Program-made: the position numbers and the translations under genes
Notes under the pieces: generated by a model
The model's input: only the letters and a program-made list of their open reading frames with translations
What the model was told of the DNA's origin: nothing
Databases searched by the model: none
Shown here: positions 26,416 to 35,388 of the stretch, in pieces
Position numbering within the stretch: position 1 is the stretch's first letter
How the letters are laid out: each line of letters begins with the position of its first letter
Source of the DNA: Methyloversatilis sp.
GTDB taxonomy: Bacteria > Pseudomonadota > Gammaproteobacteria > Burkholderiales > Rhodocyclaceae
DNA length: 64,000 bases
NCBI RefSeq assembly: GCF_030696805.1
Contig: NZ_JAUYRO010000019.1
Coordinates: 1 to 64,000 of the forward strand
Direction of reading: 5' to 3'

Positions 26416-28098
26416 ATGGTGACTGAAGGGATGCAATCCAGCGTGTTTGCCGAAATGGCGCTGCTGCTCGGGCTGACCACGGCTGCCGGTGCGCTGGCCG
26501 TACGTCTGCGCCAGCCCGTGCTGATCGCCTACATCGTGGTCGGCATACTGGCCGGGCCGGCGGCATTCGGATTTGTCCAGGCGCATGACCAGATCGATCT
26601 GCTGGCGCAGATCGGTGTGGCGGTGCTGTTGTTCGTGGTCGGACTCAAGCTGGATCTTTCGCATGTCAGGCGTATCGGTCCCGTTGCGCTGGCGACCGGC
26701 CTGGGTCAGCTGTGCTTCACGATATTCTTCGGATTCATCCTGGTGCTGCTGCTCGGCAGGGGCGCGATGGAAGCGCTTTATGTCGCGGTTGCACTGACTT
26801 TCTCCAGCACCATCATCATCGTCAAGCTGCTGTCCGATAAACGGGAGCTCGATTCGCTGCACGGGCGCATCGCGGTCGGCTTCCTGATCGTGCAGGACAT
26901 CGCCGTCGTGCTCGCCATGATGGCCATGAGCGCGCTGCGCGGTGCCGGCGATGCGGGCGCAACGGAAGTCGTGCTGTCGCTGCTCGCGCGGGTGTCCGGC
27001 GCCGCGCTGATAATCTTCGTGCTGATGCGCTACATCCTGCCGCCGCTGGTGCGCACCATGGCGCGCTCGCAGGAACTGTTGCTGCTGTTTGCGATTGCCT
27101 GGGGAACCGGCCTTGCCGCACTGGGCGAGTGGGCCGGCTTCTCGAAAGAGGCCGGCGCCTTCGTCGCGGGCTTTTCGCTGGCGTCGACCCCTTACCGTGA
27201 AGCCATGAGCGCCCGCCTGACCGGCGTGCGCGACTTCCTGCTGTTGTTCTTCTTCATCGATCTCGGCGCCCGGCTCGATCTGTCGACGCTGGGCGATGAA
27301 GTTGTGCCGGCGCTTGTGCTCAGCGCCTTCGTACTGATCGGTAACCCGCTGATCGTGATGGCCATCATGGGGTATATGGGCTACAGAAAGCGCACCGGCT
27401 TTCTGGCCGGTCTGACCGTTGCACAGATCAGCGAGTTTTCAATCGTGTTCGTTGCCATGGGCATCACGCTGGGCCACATCGGCCGCGAGGCGCTGGGGCT
27501 GACGACGCTGGTCGGGCTGGTCACCATCGCGCTGTCTACCTACATGATCATTCATGCACAGCCGCTGTTCGAGAGGCTGTCACCCTGGCTGTCGATATTC
27601 GAGCGCAAGCATCCATATCGCGAGGTGACAGTCGAAAGCGGGGTCGAGCGCTCCGGTACGACTGACGTGATGGTGTTCGGGCTCGGGCGCTACGGCAAAC
27701 GGCTTGCGCTGCAACTTGCCGACGCAGGCTTGACCGTGCGCGGCATCGACTTCGATCCGGAGGTGGTGCTTGAGTTGCGCGGGCGCGGAGTACAGGTGGA
27801 TTTCGGCGATGCGCAGGATCCCCATTTCCTCGACAGCCTGCCGCTCGACACAGTCCAGTGGGCGATCAGCACGCTGCCTGATTTCGAATCGAACCGCGAG
27901 TGGCTGGCGGCGCTGAGGGCGCGCCAGTTTGCCGGCGAGGTGGCGATCGTGGCGCGTGACGATGGGCAGGGTGAGCAGCTCAAGCGCGCGGGTGCCCCGA
28001 TCGTGCTGTATCCGTTCCGCAATGCGGTGGATTATGTTGCGGAGCACCTGTCCGAATTGATACGCAAGAAGGAGGAGCGACATGAAGCCAATCCGTAA
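26416..28098 (+). CDS. CPA2-family monovalent cation:proton antiporter with TrkA-N domain (KefB/C-like)
   Basis: This 560-aa protein has about twelve membrane helices. Typical CPA2 segments are LRQPVLIAYIVVGILAGP, LLFVVGLKLDLS, VALTFSSTIIIVKLL and GFLIVQDIAVV (the QD pair is the ion site). They are followed by a cytosolic NAD-binding RCK/TrkA-N domain, DVMVFGLGRYGKRLALQLADAG, near residue 416. It probably exchanges K+ or Na+ for H+. The gap to the previous gene is 111 bases. Its end overlaps the universal stress protein gene by 17 bases, indicating a regulatory or structural link. Confidence 0.92.
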   Translation: MVTEGMQSSVFAEMALLLGLTTAAGALAVRLRQPVLIAYIVVGILAGPAAFGFVQAHDQIDLLAQIGVAVLLFVVGLKLDLSHVRRIGPVALATGLGQLCFTIFFGFILVLLLGRGAMEALYVAVALTFSSTIIIVKLLSDKRELDSLHGRIAVGFLIVQDIAVVLAMMAMSALRGAGDAGATEVVLSLLARVSGAALIIFVLMRYILPPLVRTMARSQELLLLFAIAWGTGLAALGEWAGFSKEAGAFVAGFSLASTPYREAMSARLTGVRDFLLLFFFIDLGARLDLSTLGDEVVPALVLSAFVLIGNPLIVMAIMGYMGYRKRTGFLAGLTVAQISEFSIVFVAMGITLGHIGREALGLTTLVGLVTIALSTYMIIHAQPLFERLSPWLSIFERKHPYREVTVESGVERSGTTDVMVFGLGRYGKRLALQLADAGLTVRGIDFDPEVVLELRGRGVQVDFGDAQDPHFLDSLPLDTVQWAISTLPDFESNREWLAALRARQFAGEVAIVARDDGQGEQLKRAGAPIVLYPFRNAVDYVAEHLSELIRKKEERHEANP

Positions 28099-28978
28099 CA
28101 TTCTCGCGGCAACTGATCTTTCAGCCCCGGCCCGGGAGGCGCTTGCCCGTGCATTCCAGCTCGCTGCGGAGACGGGTGCCCGGCTGACGCTGATGCATGC
28201 AGTCAGCAGCGGGGTGATGGCGACGTTGCATGAGTTGCTCGGCACGAGCGCGCCGACGGTCGAACAGCGCATCGTCGATGATGCCTGCAACACGCTGCGT
28301 GACCTCGCCGACGAACTGGGGCGGGCGCATGGGGTATCCGCCGCTGTGCGGATATCGACCGGCGCCGTCGTGCAGGAAATCATCGGCCAGCTCGATGAGC
28401 TTGACGCCGATCTGCTGGTGCTGGGCGCGCGCGGTGAGGATTTCATGCGCCACCTGATGCTGGGTTCGACCGCAGAGCGCATGCTCGGGGTGATGACAAA
28501 GCCGGTGCTGGTGGTTCGCCAGCCACCTCATGCGGCGTACCGGCGCGTGCTCGTGCCGGTTGATTTCTCGATGGCTTCGGAACCGTCGTTGCAGGCTGTA
28601 CACGTGCTCGCTCCGCGCGCCGAAATCATTCTGCTGCACGCCTTCGAACTGCCATTCGAAGGCAAGCTGCGTTATGCAGGCATCGACGACGCGGCAATAC
28701 ATGCGCTGCGGATTGCCGAGCGCAGCTCGGCTTTCCAGCACATGGAAGCGCTGCAGGCAAGCGCCGGGATTGCCGACCAGTCGCGCATCATCGTTCGCCA
28801 CGGAGATGCGTGTTCACTCATTCGCGAAGTACAGCAGCAGGAACACTGTGATCTGATTGCGCTCGGCAAGCAGGGTCGCAACCGCATCAAGGAAATGCTG
28901 CTGGGCAGCGTGACCCGTCATGTCCTTTCGGAATCCGACTGTGATGTGCTGGTCGTCGGCGATTCGAGCGCAGGGTGA
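28082..28978 (+). CDS. Tandem universal stress protein (UspA family)
   Basis: This 298-aa protein has two UspA domains. Each has the ATP-binding pattern G-x2-G-x9-G-S/T: LVLGARGEDFMRHLMLGSTAE near residue 130 and ALGKQGRNRIKEMLLGSVTRH near 275. It starts inside the antiporter gene (17-base overlap, GGAGGAG before ATG 28082). In other transport operons, UspA proteins fused or linked to antiporters sense nucleotides and adjust transport; that role here is inference. Confidence 0.92.
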   Translation: MKPIRNILAATDLSAPAREALARAFQLAAETGARLTLMHAVSSGVMATLHELLGTSAPTVEQRIVDDACNTLRDLADELGRAHGVSAAVRISTGAVVQEIIGQLDELDADLLVLGARGEDFMRHLMLGSTAERMLGVMTKPVLVVRQPPHAAYRRVLVPVDFSMASEPSLQAVHVLAPRAEIILLHAFELPFEGKLRYAGIDDAAIHALRIAERSSAFQHMEALQASAGIADQSRIIVRHGDACSLIREVQQQEHCDLIALGKQGRNRIKEMLLGSVTRHVLSESDCDVLVVGDSSAG

Positions 28979-29051
28979 GCTGGACGCGATTCGGGTGGCC
29001 GTCTCGGAAGGCACCCCGATGCGTGTCGGCAATGAGCGGGGTGTATCCACA

Positions 29052-29070
29052 ACGGATGGTCGTCATCCGT
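29052..29070. terminator. Weak hairpin between convergent usp and pga genes
   Basis: ACGGATG and CATCCGT form a 7-bp stem with a 5-base loop, 74 bases past the usp stop, in the 231-base convergent gap. No T run follows, so intrinsic termination is doubtful. Confidence 0.25.
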
Positions 29071-29209
29071 CCGAAAGAAGCGCGGTGCGGAGCCGAAGTC
29101 GGAATTTGCACCGGATGCCAGGTAATCGGGCGCGCACCGGTGCCCACCGCATGGTCGGATCGGGGAACATCCACACGCGCGAGTCGTAATCCGGGCTGGG
29201 TTAGGATGA

Positions 29210-31288
29210 TCAGAACCAGGCGTTGAGCGTGACGCTGCCGAAGCGGCGCCAGTAGCCGCTTCCGCCGCCCGGCGAGCCTGCTTCGCTGTCGGAAATGCCG
29301 GCTGCCGCACGCAGCTGCCAGCCGGGCCCGATGTCGTAGGCCACCCAACCTTCGAGCAGATAGTTGCGGCCGGATGCGCCGTTGCCATCGCCGTCGGTTT
29401 CGTCGTAGCGGCCGAACGCGGCCTTCGCGTAGTAGCTCCACGGGCGGACGTCGTCGTAGATCGACATGAAGGCCCGGTATTCGAGATAGCGATCCGGGTT
29501 GTAGTAGCCGCGATTGGCGCGGCTGACGTCCCAGGGCCGGCTGTTTTCGAACCGGTTGCCTTCGATACCCAGCCGGATCTGCGGACGCGTCCACAGCGCG
29601 TAGTCGCCACGCCAGGCGATGCGGGAGCGCTGGTTGTCGTCATCGAATTCTAGCCGCGCGACGCTGCCGGCGAAGCTCCAGCGCGGCGTCGGCGTATAGG
29701 TCGCACCGACCGAAATGTCGCGGAAATTCACTTCGTTGCGCAGGGCACTGATGGTGTCGATGATGCCGCTGCCGGTTTCCGCGTCGATGCGCCACAGATC
29801 CGCGGGAACGTAGCGCACACGTGCTCGCCACACCGTGCTCTGCCAACCGTCATAGTCGCGTCGGCCGAGCGTGAAACCGGGCCACAGCGTGCCGCGGCCG
29901 CCGCGCACCTCGCCCAGACGCAAGCCGTAGGTTGCGCTGATTTCGCTGCCGCTGACCGTGCGGCGCGGCGAACGTGTTCCGGTTTCGTAGCCGCTGATCT
30001 GCGGCAGGCGCACGCCGACCTCGAACAGTTCGGTCGGCGAACGTCGCCAGCCGGCCAGCGCGAACGGCGTGACGATGCGCAACCGGTCGGCGTCGTCCGA
30101 CCAGTCAATGCCGGCCGAGGCGTAGTGCTGCGTATCGCGCCGGATGCGGTAATCGCGCAGCCACTGCGCGCCCTCGTCAGTGACATCGGTCAGCAGCGGC
30201 ATGGCTTCGTCGGCATAGCCGGCCCAGTAGAGGGCGCGCGCCTTCGCCACGTTCATGCCGGGATCTGTAGACGTATCCAGCCGGTCGAATTCGCCGACCG
30301 CTGCGCGATGCCGACCGGAGAAGTTTTCGGACTGCGCCAGACCGAGCTGCGCATCGGCATCGCCCGGATCGGCCTGCAGCAGGGCAGCGTAGATCGCCCG
30401 CGCACCGGCCGGGTCGTCCGACCAAAGCAGCGCGCGTGCAAGGCCGCGCTGTGCTCCGCGGTCGTCCGGCTGGTTGGCGAGCAGCTTGCGCCACGCTTCG
30501 GCAGCGCAGGGATGGCGGTCCAGCGCGGCACAGGCCTGCGCAAGACCACGCCAGATTTCGGGCAGGCCAATCCCTTCGGCATGCGCTTGCGAGAACAGCG
30601 TACGGGCGCCCGCGGCATCGCCCGACCACAAGGTCTGCCAGGCCATCGGAAGCAACCACTCGGTGCGTCGTTCAGGCGCAAGCTGCAGCGCCAGCCGATA
30701 CGTCACCGCCGACTCGGCGTTGCGGTCGGCATAACCCAGCACGCGCGCCACCTCCGCCGTGCGCGTCGCATCCGCACGGTCGACCTGTGCCAGTTGTGCA
30801 TAGGTGTCGAGCGCACCGGCGTAGTCCTGCGCTGCAGTACGCGAACGCGCCAGGCCGAGCAGGGATTCGATCAGGCCGCGCCGGCTGTCGCTGACTGATG
30901 TCGCGTTGGACCAGCCATTCATCCGCTGCCGGAACAGCGTCGCGGCGCGTTCGAAGCGGCCCGCCCATAACGACTGCCAGGCGAGTGAAGGGAGGATGTC
31001 TGCCTGCCGGGCCGGTGCACTGCGCAGCGCGCGCTCGTACAGTTCCGCAGCCGCCTCGTTGCGGTCGGCAAACCCTTCGACCCGGGCGGCTTCGATCAAC
31101 AGGTCCGTGTCGTCCGGAAACTGGCTCACCAGCCCGCGGTAGAGCTCGATCGCCGGCGCATAGTCACGCGCCTCGACCAGCCGGCGCGCTTCGTCGCGCT
31201 GCGGATGGACCGCGAAAGCGGGCTGCGCTGCGACCAGCGAAAGTGTCAGCGTCAGGGCGAGCGTCAGGGCAGGCAGTGCACGCGTCAT
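29210..31288 (-). CDS. PgaA-like outer-membrane porin with N-terminal TPR region
   Basis: This 692-aa exported protein begins with a signal peptide (MTRALPALTLALTLTLSLVAA). Roughly residues 25-390 form tetratricopeptide-type helical repeats (LVEARDYAPAIELYRGLV and similar). The last 300 residues are rich in alternating aromatic strands and end in LNAWF, a beta-barrel terminus. This two-part design is that of PgaA, which exports poly-N-acetylglucosamine. It follows the PgaC-like synthase gene by 38 bases. Start 31288 gives a clean signal; an in-frame extension to 31360 overlaps pgaC. Confidence 0.82.
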   Translation of the reverse strand: MTRALPALTLALTLTLSLVAAQPAFAVHPQRDEARRLVEARDYAPAIELYRGLVSQFPDDTDLLIEAARVEGFADRNEAAAELYERALRSAPARQADILPSLAWQSLWAGRFERAATLFRQRMNGWSNATSVSDSRRGLIESLLGLARSRTAAQDYAGALDTYAQLAQVDRADATRTAEVARVLGYADRNAESAVTYRLALQLAPERRTEWLLPMAWQTLWSGDAAGARTLFSQAHAEGIGLPEIWRGLAQACAALDRHPCAAEAWRKLLANQPDDRGAQRGLARALLWSDDPAGARAIYAALLQADPGDADAQLGLAQSENFSGRHRAAVGEFDRLDTSTDPGMNVAKARALYWAGYADEAMPLLTDVTDEGAQWLRDYRIRRDTQHYASAGIDWSDDADRLRIVTPFALAGWRRSPTELFEVGVRLPQISGYETGTRSPRRTVSGSEISATYGLRLGEVRGGRGTLWPGFTLGRRDYDGWQSTVWRARVRYVPADLWRIDAETGSGIIDTISALRNEVNFRDISVGATYTPTPRWSFAGSVARLEFDDDNQRSRIAWRGDYALWTRPQIRLGIEGNRFENSRPWDVSRANRGYYNPDRYLEYRAFMSIYDDVRPWSYYAKAAFGRYDETDGDGNGASGRNYLLEGWVAYDIGPGWQLRAAAGISDSEAGSPGGGSGYWRRFGSVTLNAWF

Positions 31289-31326
31289 AAAAGAGGATGC
31301 TGCGGGGGATTCGTATAACAAAAGTA

Positions 31327-32598
31327 TCAGGCCTCGCGCCCGGTGCGCGGCGTGTTCCACGTGATCGACTGTCGCGCAGGCGCAACAAACAGGTGGTGCA
31401 GCGACATGCAGGTGGTGACGGCAAGGAAGGCCCAGTAAACAAGGGGATAGAACACGGCGTATGGAAAGTAGCGCCAGATTCCGCGGTCATACCGGTGGTC
31501 GATCAGCGTGCCCAGGGCCAGCTGCACCAGGCACAGGGTGGCGATCACCATGCCCCACAGATTGGGCAGTGGCGACGCGCCGACCGGTGGAAAGCCGATC
31601 GCCCACGATGCGATCCACAACATCGTCATCGCCACGAACACAATGGCCCAGCAGATCGACAGCACCGACTCGATGAACATCGGCCACATGCGACGGTAAC
31701 GCCAGTGCAGGATGACGTCGTGATGGCGGCGCAGCACCTGCATCAGGCCGCGTGCCCAGCGCAGCCGCTGCCGGAACAGCGCCCGGAAGTGCGTCGGCAC
31801 CGTCATCCACACGATGGCGTGCGGCTCGTAGCGGATGTCGTGAAAGTGGCGCTGCAGCTTCCACGTCAGTTCGATGTCTTCGGTCGGCATGTCGGGCGAA
31901 AAACCGCCGACCGACTGCACGGCGCTCTTGCGGAAGGCGGCCACCACGCCTGACACCGTCACGATGCGGCCCCAGATGCGCTGCGAGCGTCGCAGCAGGC
32001 TGACGATGGACGTGAATTCGATCGCCTGCAGGCGGCTCAGGAAGTTGTCGACGTTGCGCACCCGCGGGTTGCCCGTGACGGCTGCGACGCGGGCGCTCAT
32101 GAAGTGCGGGACCAGGTGCCACAGGATGTCGGGTTCGGGTTCGGCATCCGCATCCATGATGAGCACGATGTCGCCGCGCAGCATCGGCAGCGCGTCGTTC
32201 AGCGCCATCGCCTTGCCTTCGTTGATGCGCTTGTCGATCAGGCGCACCCGGCCCGTCTGCACGAAGGGCAGCACCTGGCGCACCGTGCTGTCGCTGGAGC
32301 CGTCATTGACCACCACGATTTCGTAGTCCGGGTAGTCGACGGCGCACACCGCGACCAGTGAGCGTGCGATCACCGCGTCTTCGTTGTGCGCCGGAATGAG
32401 GATGCTGACCGGCGGAGCGAAGTTGCGCTCGGGCGGCGCCGCACCCGGCTCGTCGCGTTCCCAGCGGAACACGAAAAACAGCGACGTGGTGATCCACACC
32501 AGGCTGGAAATGATGGGGTAGGCCGCGAAGAAGAACAGCGCAACCGAGTAGGTCCCGGTGTACTGAATGCCGATCAGCAGTCCTTCAAGCGCGTGCAT
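31327..32598 (-). CDS. Poly-beta-1,6-N-acetylglucosamine synthase-like GT2 (PgaC/IcaA-like)
   Basis: This 423-aa processive family 2 glycosyltransferase sits in the inner membrane. It has an N-terminal membrane pair, then VSILIPAHNEDAVI, VVNDGSSDST, LIMDADAEPEPDI (the DxD site, about residue 150), TEDIELTWKLQ (catalytic Asp) and QRLRWARG (the Q/RxxRW acceptor motif), followed by three or four C-terminal helices. This order is that of PgaC. It lies between the PgaD-like and PgaA-like genes. The polymer is assumed, not shown, to be PNAG-like. Confidence 0.88.
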   Translation of the reverse strand: MHALEGLLIGIQYTGTYSVALFFFAAYPIISSLVWITTSLFFVFRWERDEPGAAPPERNFAPPVSILIPAHNEDAVIARSLVAVCAVDYPDYEIVVVNDGSSDSTVRQVLPFVQTGRVRLIDKRINEGKAMALNDALPMLRGDIVLIMDADAEPEPDILWHLVPHFMSARVAAVTGNPRVRNVDNFLSRLQAIEFTSIVSLLRRSQRIWGRIVTVSGVVAAFRKSAVQSVGGFSPDMPTEDIELTWKLQRHFHDIRYEPHAIVWMTVPTHFRALFRQRLRWARGLMQVLRRHHDVILHWRYRRMWPMFIESVLSICWAIVFVAMTMLWIASWAIGFPPVGASPLPNLWGMVIATLCLVQLALGTLIDHRYDRGIWRYFPYAVFYPLVYWAFLAVTTCMSLHHLFVAPARQSITWNTPRTGREA

Positions 32599-32607
32599 GA
32601 CTGCGGG

Positions 32608-33021
32608 TCAGCCCTTGCCGAACAGTCGCGACACTCCTGGATCGACGCTGCGCGGCGCGAGACAGCGGTACAGCTTTCGGGAATCGACGACGCCGATCAC
32701 CGTGATATTTGCGGTGCGCAGCGTGTCCCAGTCGGCCACTACCGGCCGCCCGGCCCAGTCATGCAGGTAGTCGGCCTTTACGTCCGGCAGCTGGCGCCGG
32801 GGACCCTTAAGCTTGAAAATCGCCAGATTGTGCAGCACCCAATAAAGCGTCACCGCCGGGCTGATGACCAGTGTGGCAACGATCATCCAGGCCAGTACGC
32901 CGTAGTCGGGCAGGTCGCGACCGACCAGCAGCCAGGCCCATCCGAACAGGAACCACCCCGCAGCGACGACGACGACATGCACCAGTCGCTGACCCGCGCC
33001 GCGCAGGGGCTCACGGCGCAT
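32608..33021 (-). CDS. PgaD-like small membrane protein
   Basis: This 137-aa protein has two predicted membrane helices (VVVVAAGWFLFGWAWLLVG and LAWMIVATLVISPAVTLYWV) and a cytosolic tail, the layout of PgaD, which together with PgaC binds c-di-GMP to activate synthesis. Sequence similarity in this family is low, so the call rests on topology and position. The ATG overlaps the stop of the PEP-CTERM gene (ATGA) and the gene lies 9 bases before the synthase. Confidence 0.7.
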   Translation of the reverse strand: MRREPLRGAGQRLVHVVVVAAGWFLFGWAWLLVGRDLPDYGVLAWMIVATLVISPAVTLYWVLHNLAIFKLKGPRRQLPDVKADYLHDWAGRPVVADWDTLRTANITVIGVVDSRKLYRCLAPRSVDPGVSRLFGKG

Positions 33022-33833
33022 CAGGCACGTCGCCGGGCTGCGACGGCGATCAGGCCCAGCCCACCCAGCAGCATCCACCAGGTCGCAGGTTCGGGTACCG
33101 GCAGCGGCTGGGTCAGGCTGAGCAGGTTTTCGGTCGGCACGAGCGTCCAGTCGGCAGCGCCTTCACGCGACCAGCGCAGGTCGACGACGCCGGCCTCAAG
33201 CCGGTTGTAGGCACCAAGCTGGAAGCGATACAGGCCGACGTCGAGCAGGATGTCCTGCTCGAAGCCGAGCCGGTCGCGGGGATTCACGCCGTCCTTGGCC
33301 AGCGACAGCACCGCGCCGTCTGCACCGTACAGGTTGAAGAAGAATCCGTCGTCATACAGCACGCCGAAGTTGTAGAGACTTTTTTCGGTGATGCGGATGT
33401 AGCCATCGAAGCGCGACAGCCAGTTGGTCTGTGGCGCGCTCAGCGGCAGCGGCAATGCGCTGCCCCACTGAGACGAATACATCGCGTTGTAAAGCGTATT
33501 GCCGAAATTCACCTGGCTCGCGATGCCGGTCCAGCGCTCGATGACACCGGACTGGCCCTGCGGCTGGTCGATCAGCGCATGCCAGTCGGCGATGCCCCAG
33601 ATGCCGGTGCCCCAGGCAAAGTCGGATATCGGTTGTCCACTGCCGTAGGTGAGTGTGGCTTCATCCCACAGCACGGTGCTGCCCTGCCAGTTGTCATCGA
33701 TTTTGACGAACAGCGCATCCGAGCCGCCACCGGTGCCATAACTTCCGGGCAGTGCAGGGGCCAGGTCGACGGCGAAGGCGGCAAGCGGTGCCGCCAAGGC
33801 CGTCGCCAGCAATGACGAGAGTGATTTTTTCAT
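33021..33833 (-). CDS. PEP-CTERM sorted protein of the pga-like operon
   Basis: This 270-aa exported protein has a signal peptide (MKKSLSSLLATALAAPLAAF). At its end is a canonical exosortase sorting signal: VPEPATWWMLLGGLGLI then ARRRA. The body contains FDGYIRITEKSLYNFGVLYDDGFFF and YRFQLGAYNR, reminiscent of PA14-like beta-sandwich domains that bind carbohydrate. It is the first gene of the pga-like operon and shares four bases with the PgaD-like gene. It could attach the polymer to the cell surface or modify it. No exosortase gene is in this window. Confidence 0.85.
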   Translation of the reverse strand: MKKSLSSLLATALAAPLAAFAVDLAPALPGSYGTGGGSDALFVKIDDNWQGSTVLWDEATLTYGSGQPISDFAWGTGIWGIADWHALIDQPQGQSGVIERWTGIASQVNFGNTLYNAMYSSQWGSALPLPLSAPQTNWLSRFDGYIRITEKSLYNFGVLYDDGFFFNLYGADGAVLSLAKDGVNPRDRLGFEQDILLDVGLYRFQLGAYNRLEAGVVDLRWSREGAADWTLVPTENLLSLTQPLPVPEPATWWMLLGGLGLIAVAARRRA

Positions 33834-34221
33834 GACTGTAGTGTCCGGATTGGGCGAAGTCCTGCAGCATCGGACGCGTGCGTTACTGCGCCATGACTGC
33901 GTTTCAGACCGATTATGTAATACAACTTAAGTTATGTGTCTGCCGGAAGGCAGGACACCCGTCACACCCGTCGTCGTGCAGGTCTGCGGGAATGCCAACT
34001 ATTGTTACAACGGGCCTTCCGTTCAGGGTGCAGGCGCAGTTGTCCGGCGCGGCAGCGCATGCTCGCACAACACCTTCGAGCACTGGCCTTGCCCGTTCGG
34101 CGTTGCAGCGACGCTGCCGCTATACTTCGCCGCGATTTATGCGTACCCGGCGCATTCAGGCGCCGGGCAGGCCGGAATGTCCGCGCCAATTCACCGTTCA
34201 ACATCGAGTGACCGTGACACC
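33834..34221. other. Divergent intergenic region upstream of pga-like and serC genes
   Basis: This 388-base region has no credible gene; an open frame continues upstream of serC to 33934 but looks non-coding. Around 33912-33940 it is AT-rich and contains the 10-bp palindrome AACTTAAGTT (33924-33933), a candidate operator. TATACT at 34121-34126 could be a -10 box for serC, without a good -35. Confidence 0.45.
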
Positions 34222-35388
34222 ATGACTGCCGAGAAGCCCCTGATCCGCCCGTTGCGGCCCTCGTTTTCCTCCGGGCCTTGCGTGAAGCGTCCTGGCTGGA
34301 CACTGGCGGCGCTGGGCGATGCGTTCATCGGGCGTTCGCACCGCGCACCGCACGGCCTCGCCAAACTTAAAGAAGTCATCGACCTCAGCCGCGCGGTGCT
34401 CGGCGTGCCGGACGACTACCGGATCGCCATCGTGCCCGGTTCGGATACCGGCGCGGTCGAAATGGCTTTGTGGTCGCTGCTCGGCGATCGCATAGTCGAT
34501 TGTCTGGCGTGGGAAACCTTCGGCCAGAGCTGGGTGACGGACGTCGACAGCGTGTTGAAACTGGCCGGCGCCCGTACGTTTGTCGCACCGTTCGGCAGCC
34601 TGCCCGACCTGAACGCCGTCAGCTGGGATCACGATGTCGTGTTCACGTGGAATGGCACGAGCGGTGGCGTGCGCGTACCCGATGGCGACTGGATTGCCGA
34701 CGACCGCAGCGGCCTGTCGATCTGCGACGCCACGTCGGCCGCCTTTGCGATGGAGCTGCCGTGGCCGAAGCTCGACGTGACAACGTGGTCGTGGCAGAAG
34801 GTGCTGGGTGGCGAAGCCGCGCACGGCATGATCGTGCTCAGCCCGCGCGCAGTCGAGCGACTTGAACGTCACGCGCCGTCGTGGCCGGTGCCCAAGCTGT
34901 TCCGCATGACCAACAAGGCGGGCCTGATCGAAGACCTGTTTGCCGGCAGCACGATCAATACGCCGTCGATGCTGTGTGTCGAAGATCAGATCGATGCGCT
35001 GCGCTGGGCGGCGTCCGTCGGCGGTCTGCCGGGTCTGATTGCGCGCAGCATGGCCAGCTTCGACGTGCTGGCGCGCTGGATCGATGGCAGTCACTGGGCG
35101 GCTTTCCTTGCCGAGGATCCGGTGACCCGCTCGAATACCTCGGTCTGCATGAAGATTGTTGATCCTTGGTTCACCATGCAGCCGCCAGCCACGCAGTGGG
35201 CGCGGGTGCGCCGCATGTGCGCGCTGCTCGAACAGGAAGAGGCCGCCTTCGACGTTGCGGCCTACCGCGATGCGCCACCGGGCTTCCGCATCTGGTGCGG
35301 CGCCACGGTCGACGCTGCGGATGTCGCCGCCCTGACGCCCTGGCTGGACTGGGCCTATGAAACCGTGAAGCAGGAATCCTCCGAATGA
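34222..35388 (+). CDS. serC: Phosphoserine aminotransferase
   Basis: This 388-aa PLP enzyme converts 3-phosphohydroxypyruvate plus glutamate to phosphoserine. The N-terminus (RPSFSSGPCVKRPGW) and GRSHRAPHGLAKLKEVIDLSR fit the archaeal/alphaproteobacterial-type SerC rather than the enterobacterial one. The PLP lysine is in TTWSWQKVLGGEAAHGM (about residue 193). Start 34222 gives a protein of normal length; upstream in-frame codons are unconserved. The stop overlaps the next gene (ATGA), the phosphatase for the following step. Confidence 0.9.
   Translation: MTAEKPLIRPLRPSFSSGPCVKRPGWTLAALGDAFIGRSHRAPHGLAKLKEVIDLSRAVLGVPDDYRIAIVPGSDTGAVEMALWSLLGDRIVDCLAWETFGQSWVTDVDSVLKLAGARTFVAPFGSLPDLNAVSWDHDVVFTWNGTSGGVRVPDGDWIADDRSGLSICDATSAAFAMELPWPKLDVTTWSWQKVLGGEAAHGMIVLSPRAVERLERHAPSWPVPKLFRMTNKAGLIEDLFAGSTINTPSMLCVEDQIDALRWAASVGGLPGLIARSMASFDVLARWIDGSHWAAFLAEDPVTRSNTSVCMKIVDPWFTMQPPATQWARVRRMCALLEQEEAAFDVAAYRDAPPGFRIWCGATVDAADVAALTPWLDWAYETVKQESSE

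Noticed and set aside
25237-26862. 541-residue minus-strand open frame across the Na/Pi and antiporter genes
   Set aside because: It spans two recognised genes in antisense and has no domain or ribosome site.
33834-34221. Sigma-54 (PrsR-type) promoter for the PEP-CTERM/pga operon
   Set aside because: I looked for GG-N10-GC spacing on the minus strand and found no convincing match.
33934-34221. N-terminal extension of serC
   Set aside because: Non-conserved sequence without ribosome site; start 34222 gives the usual SerC N-terminus.
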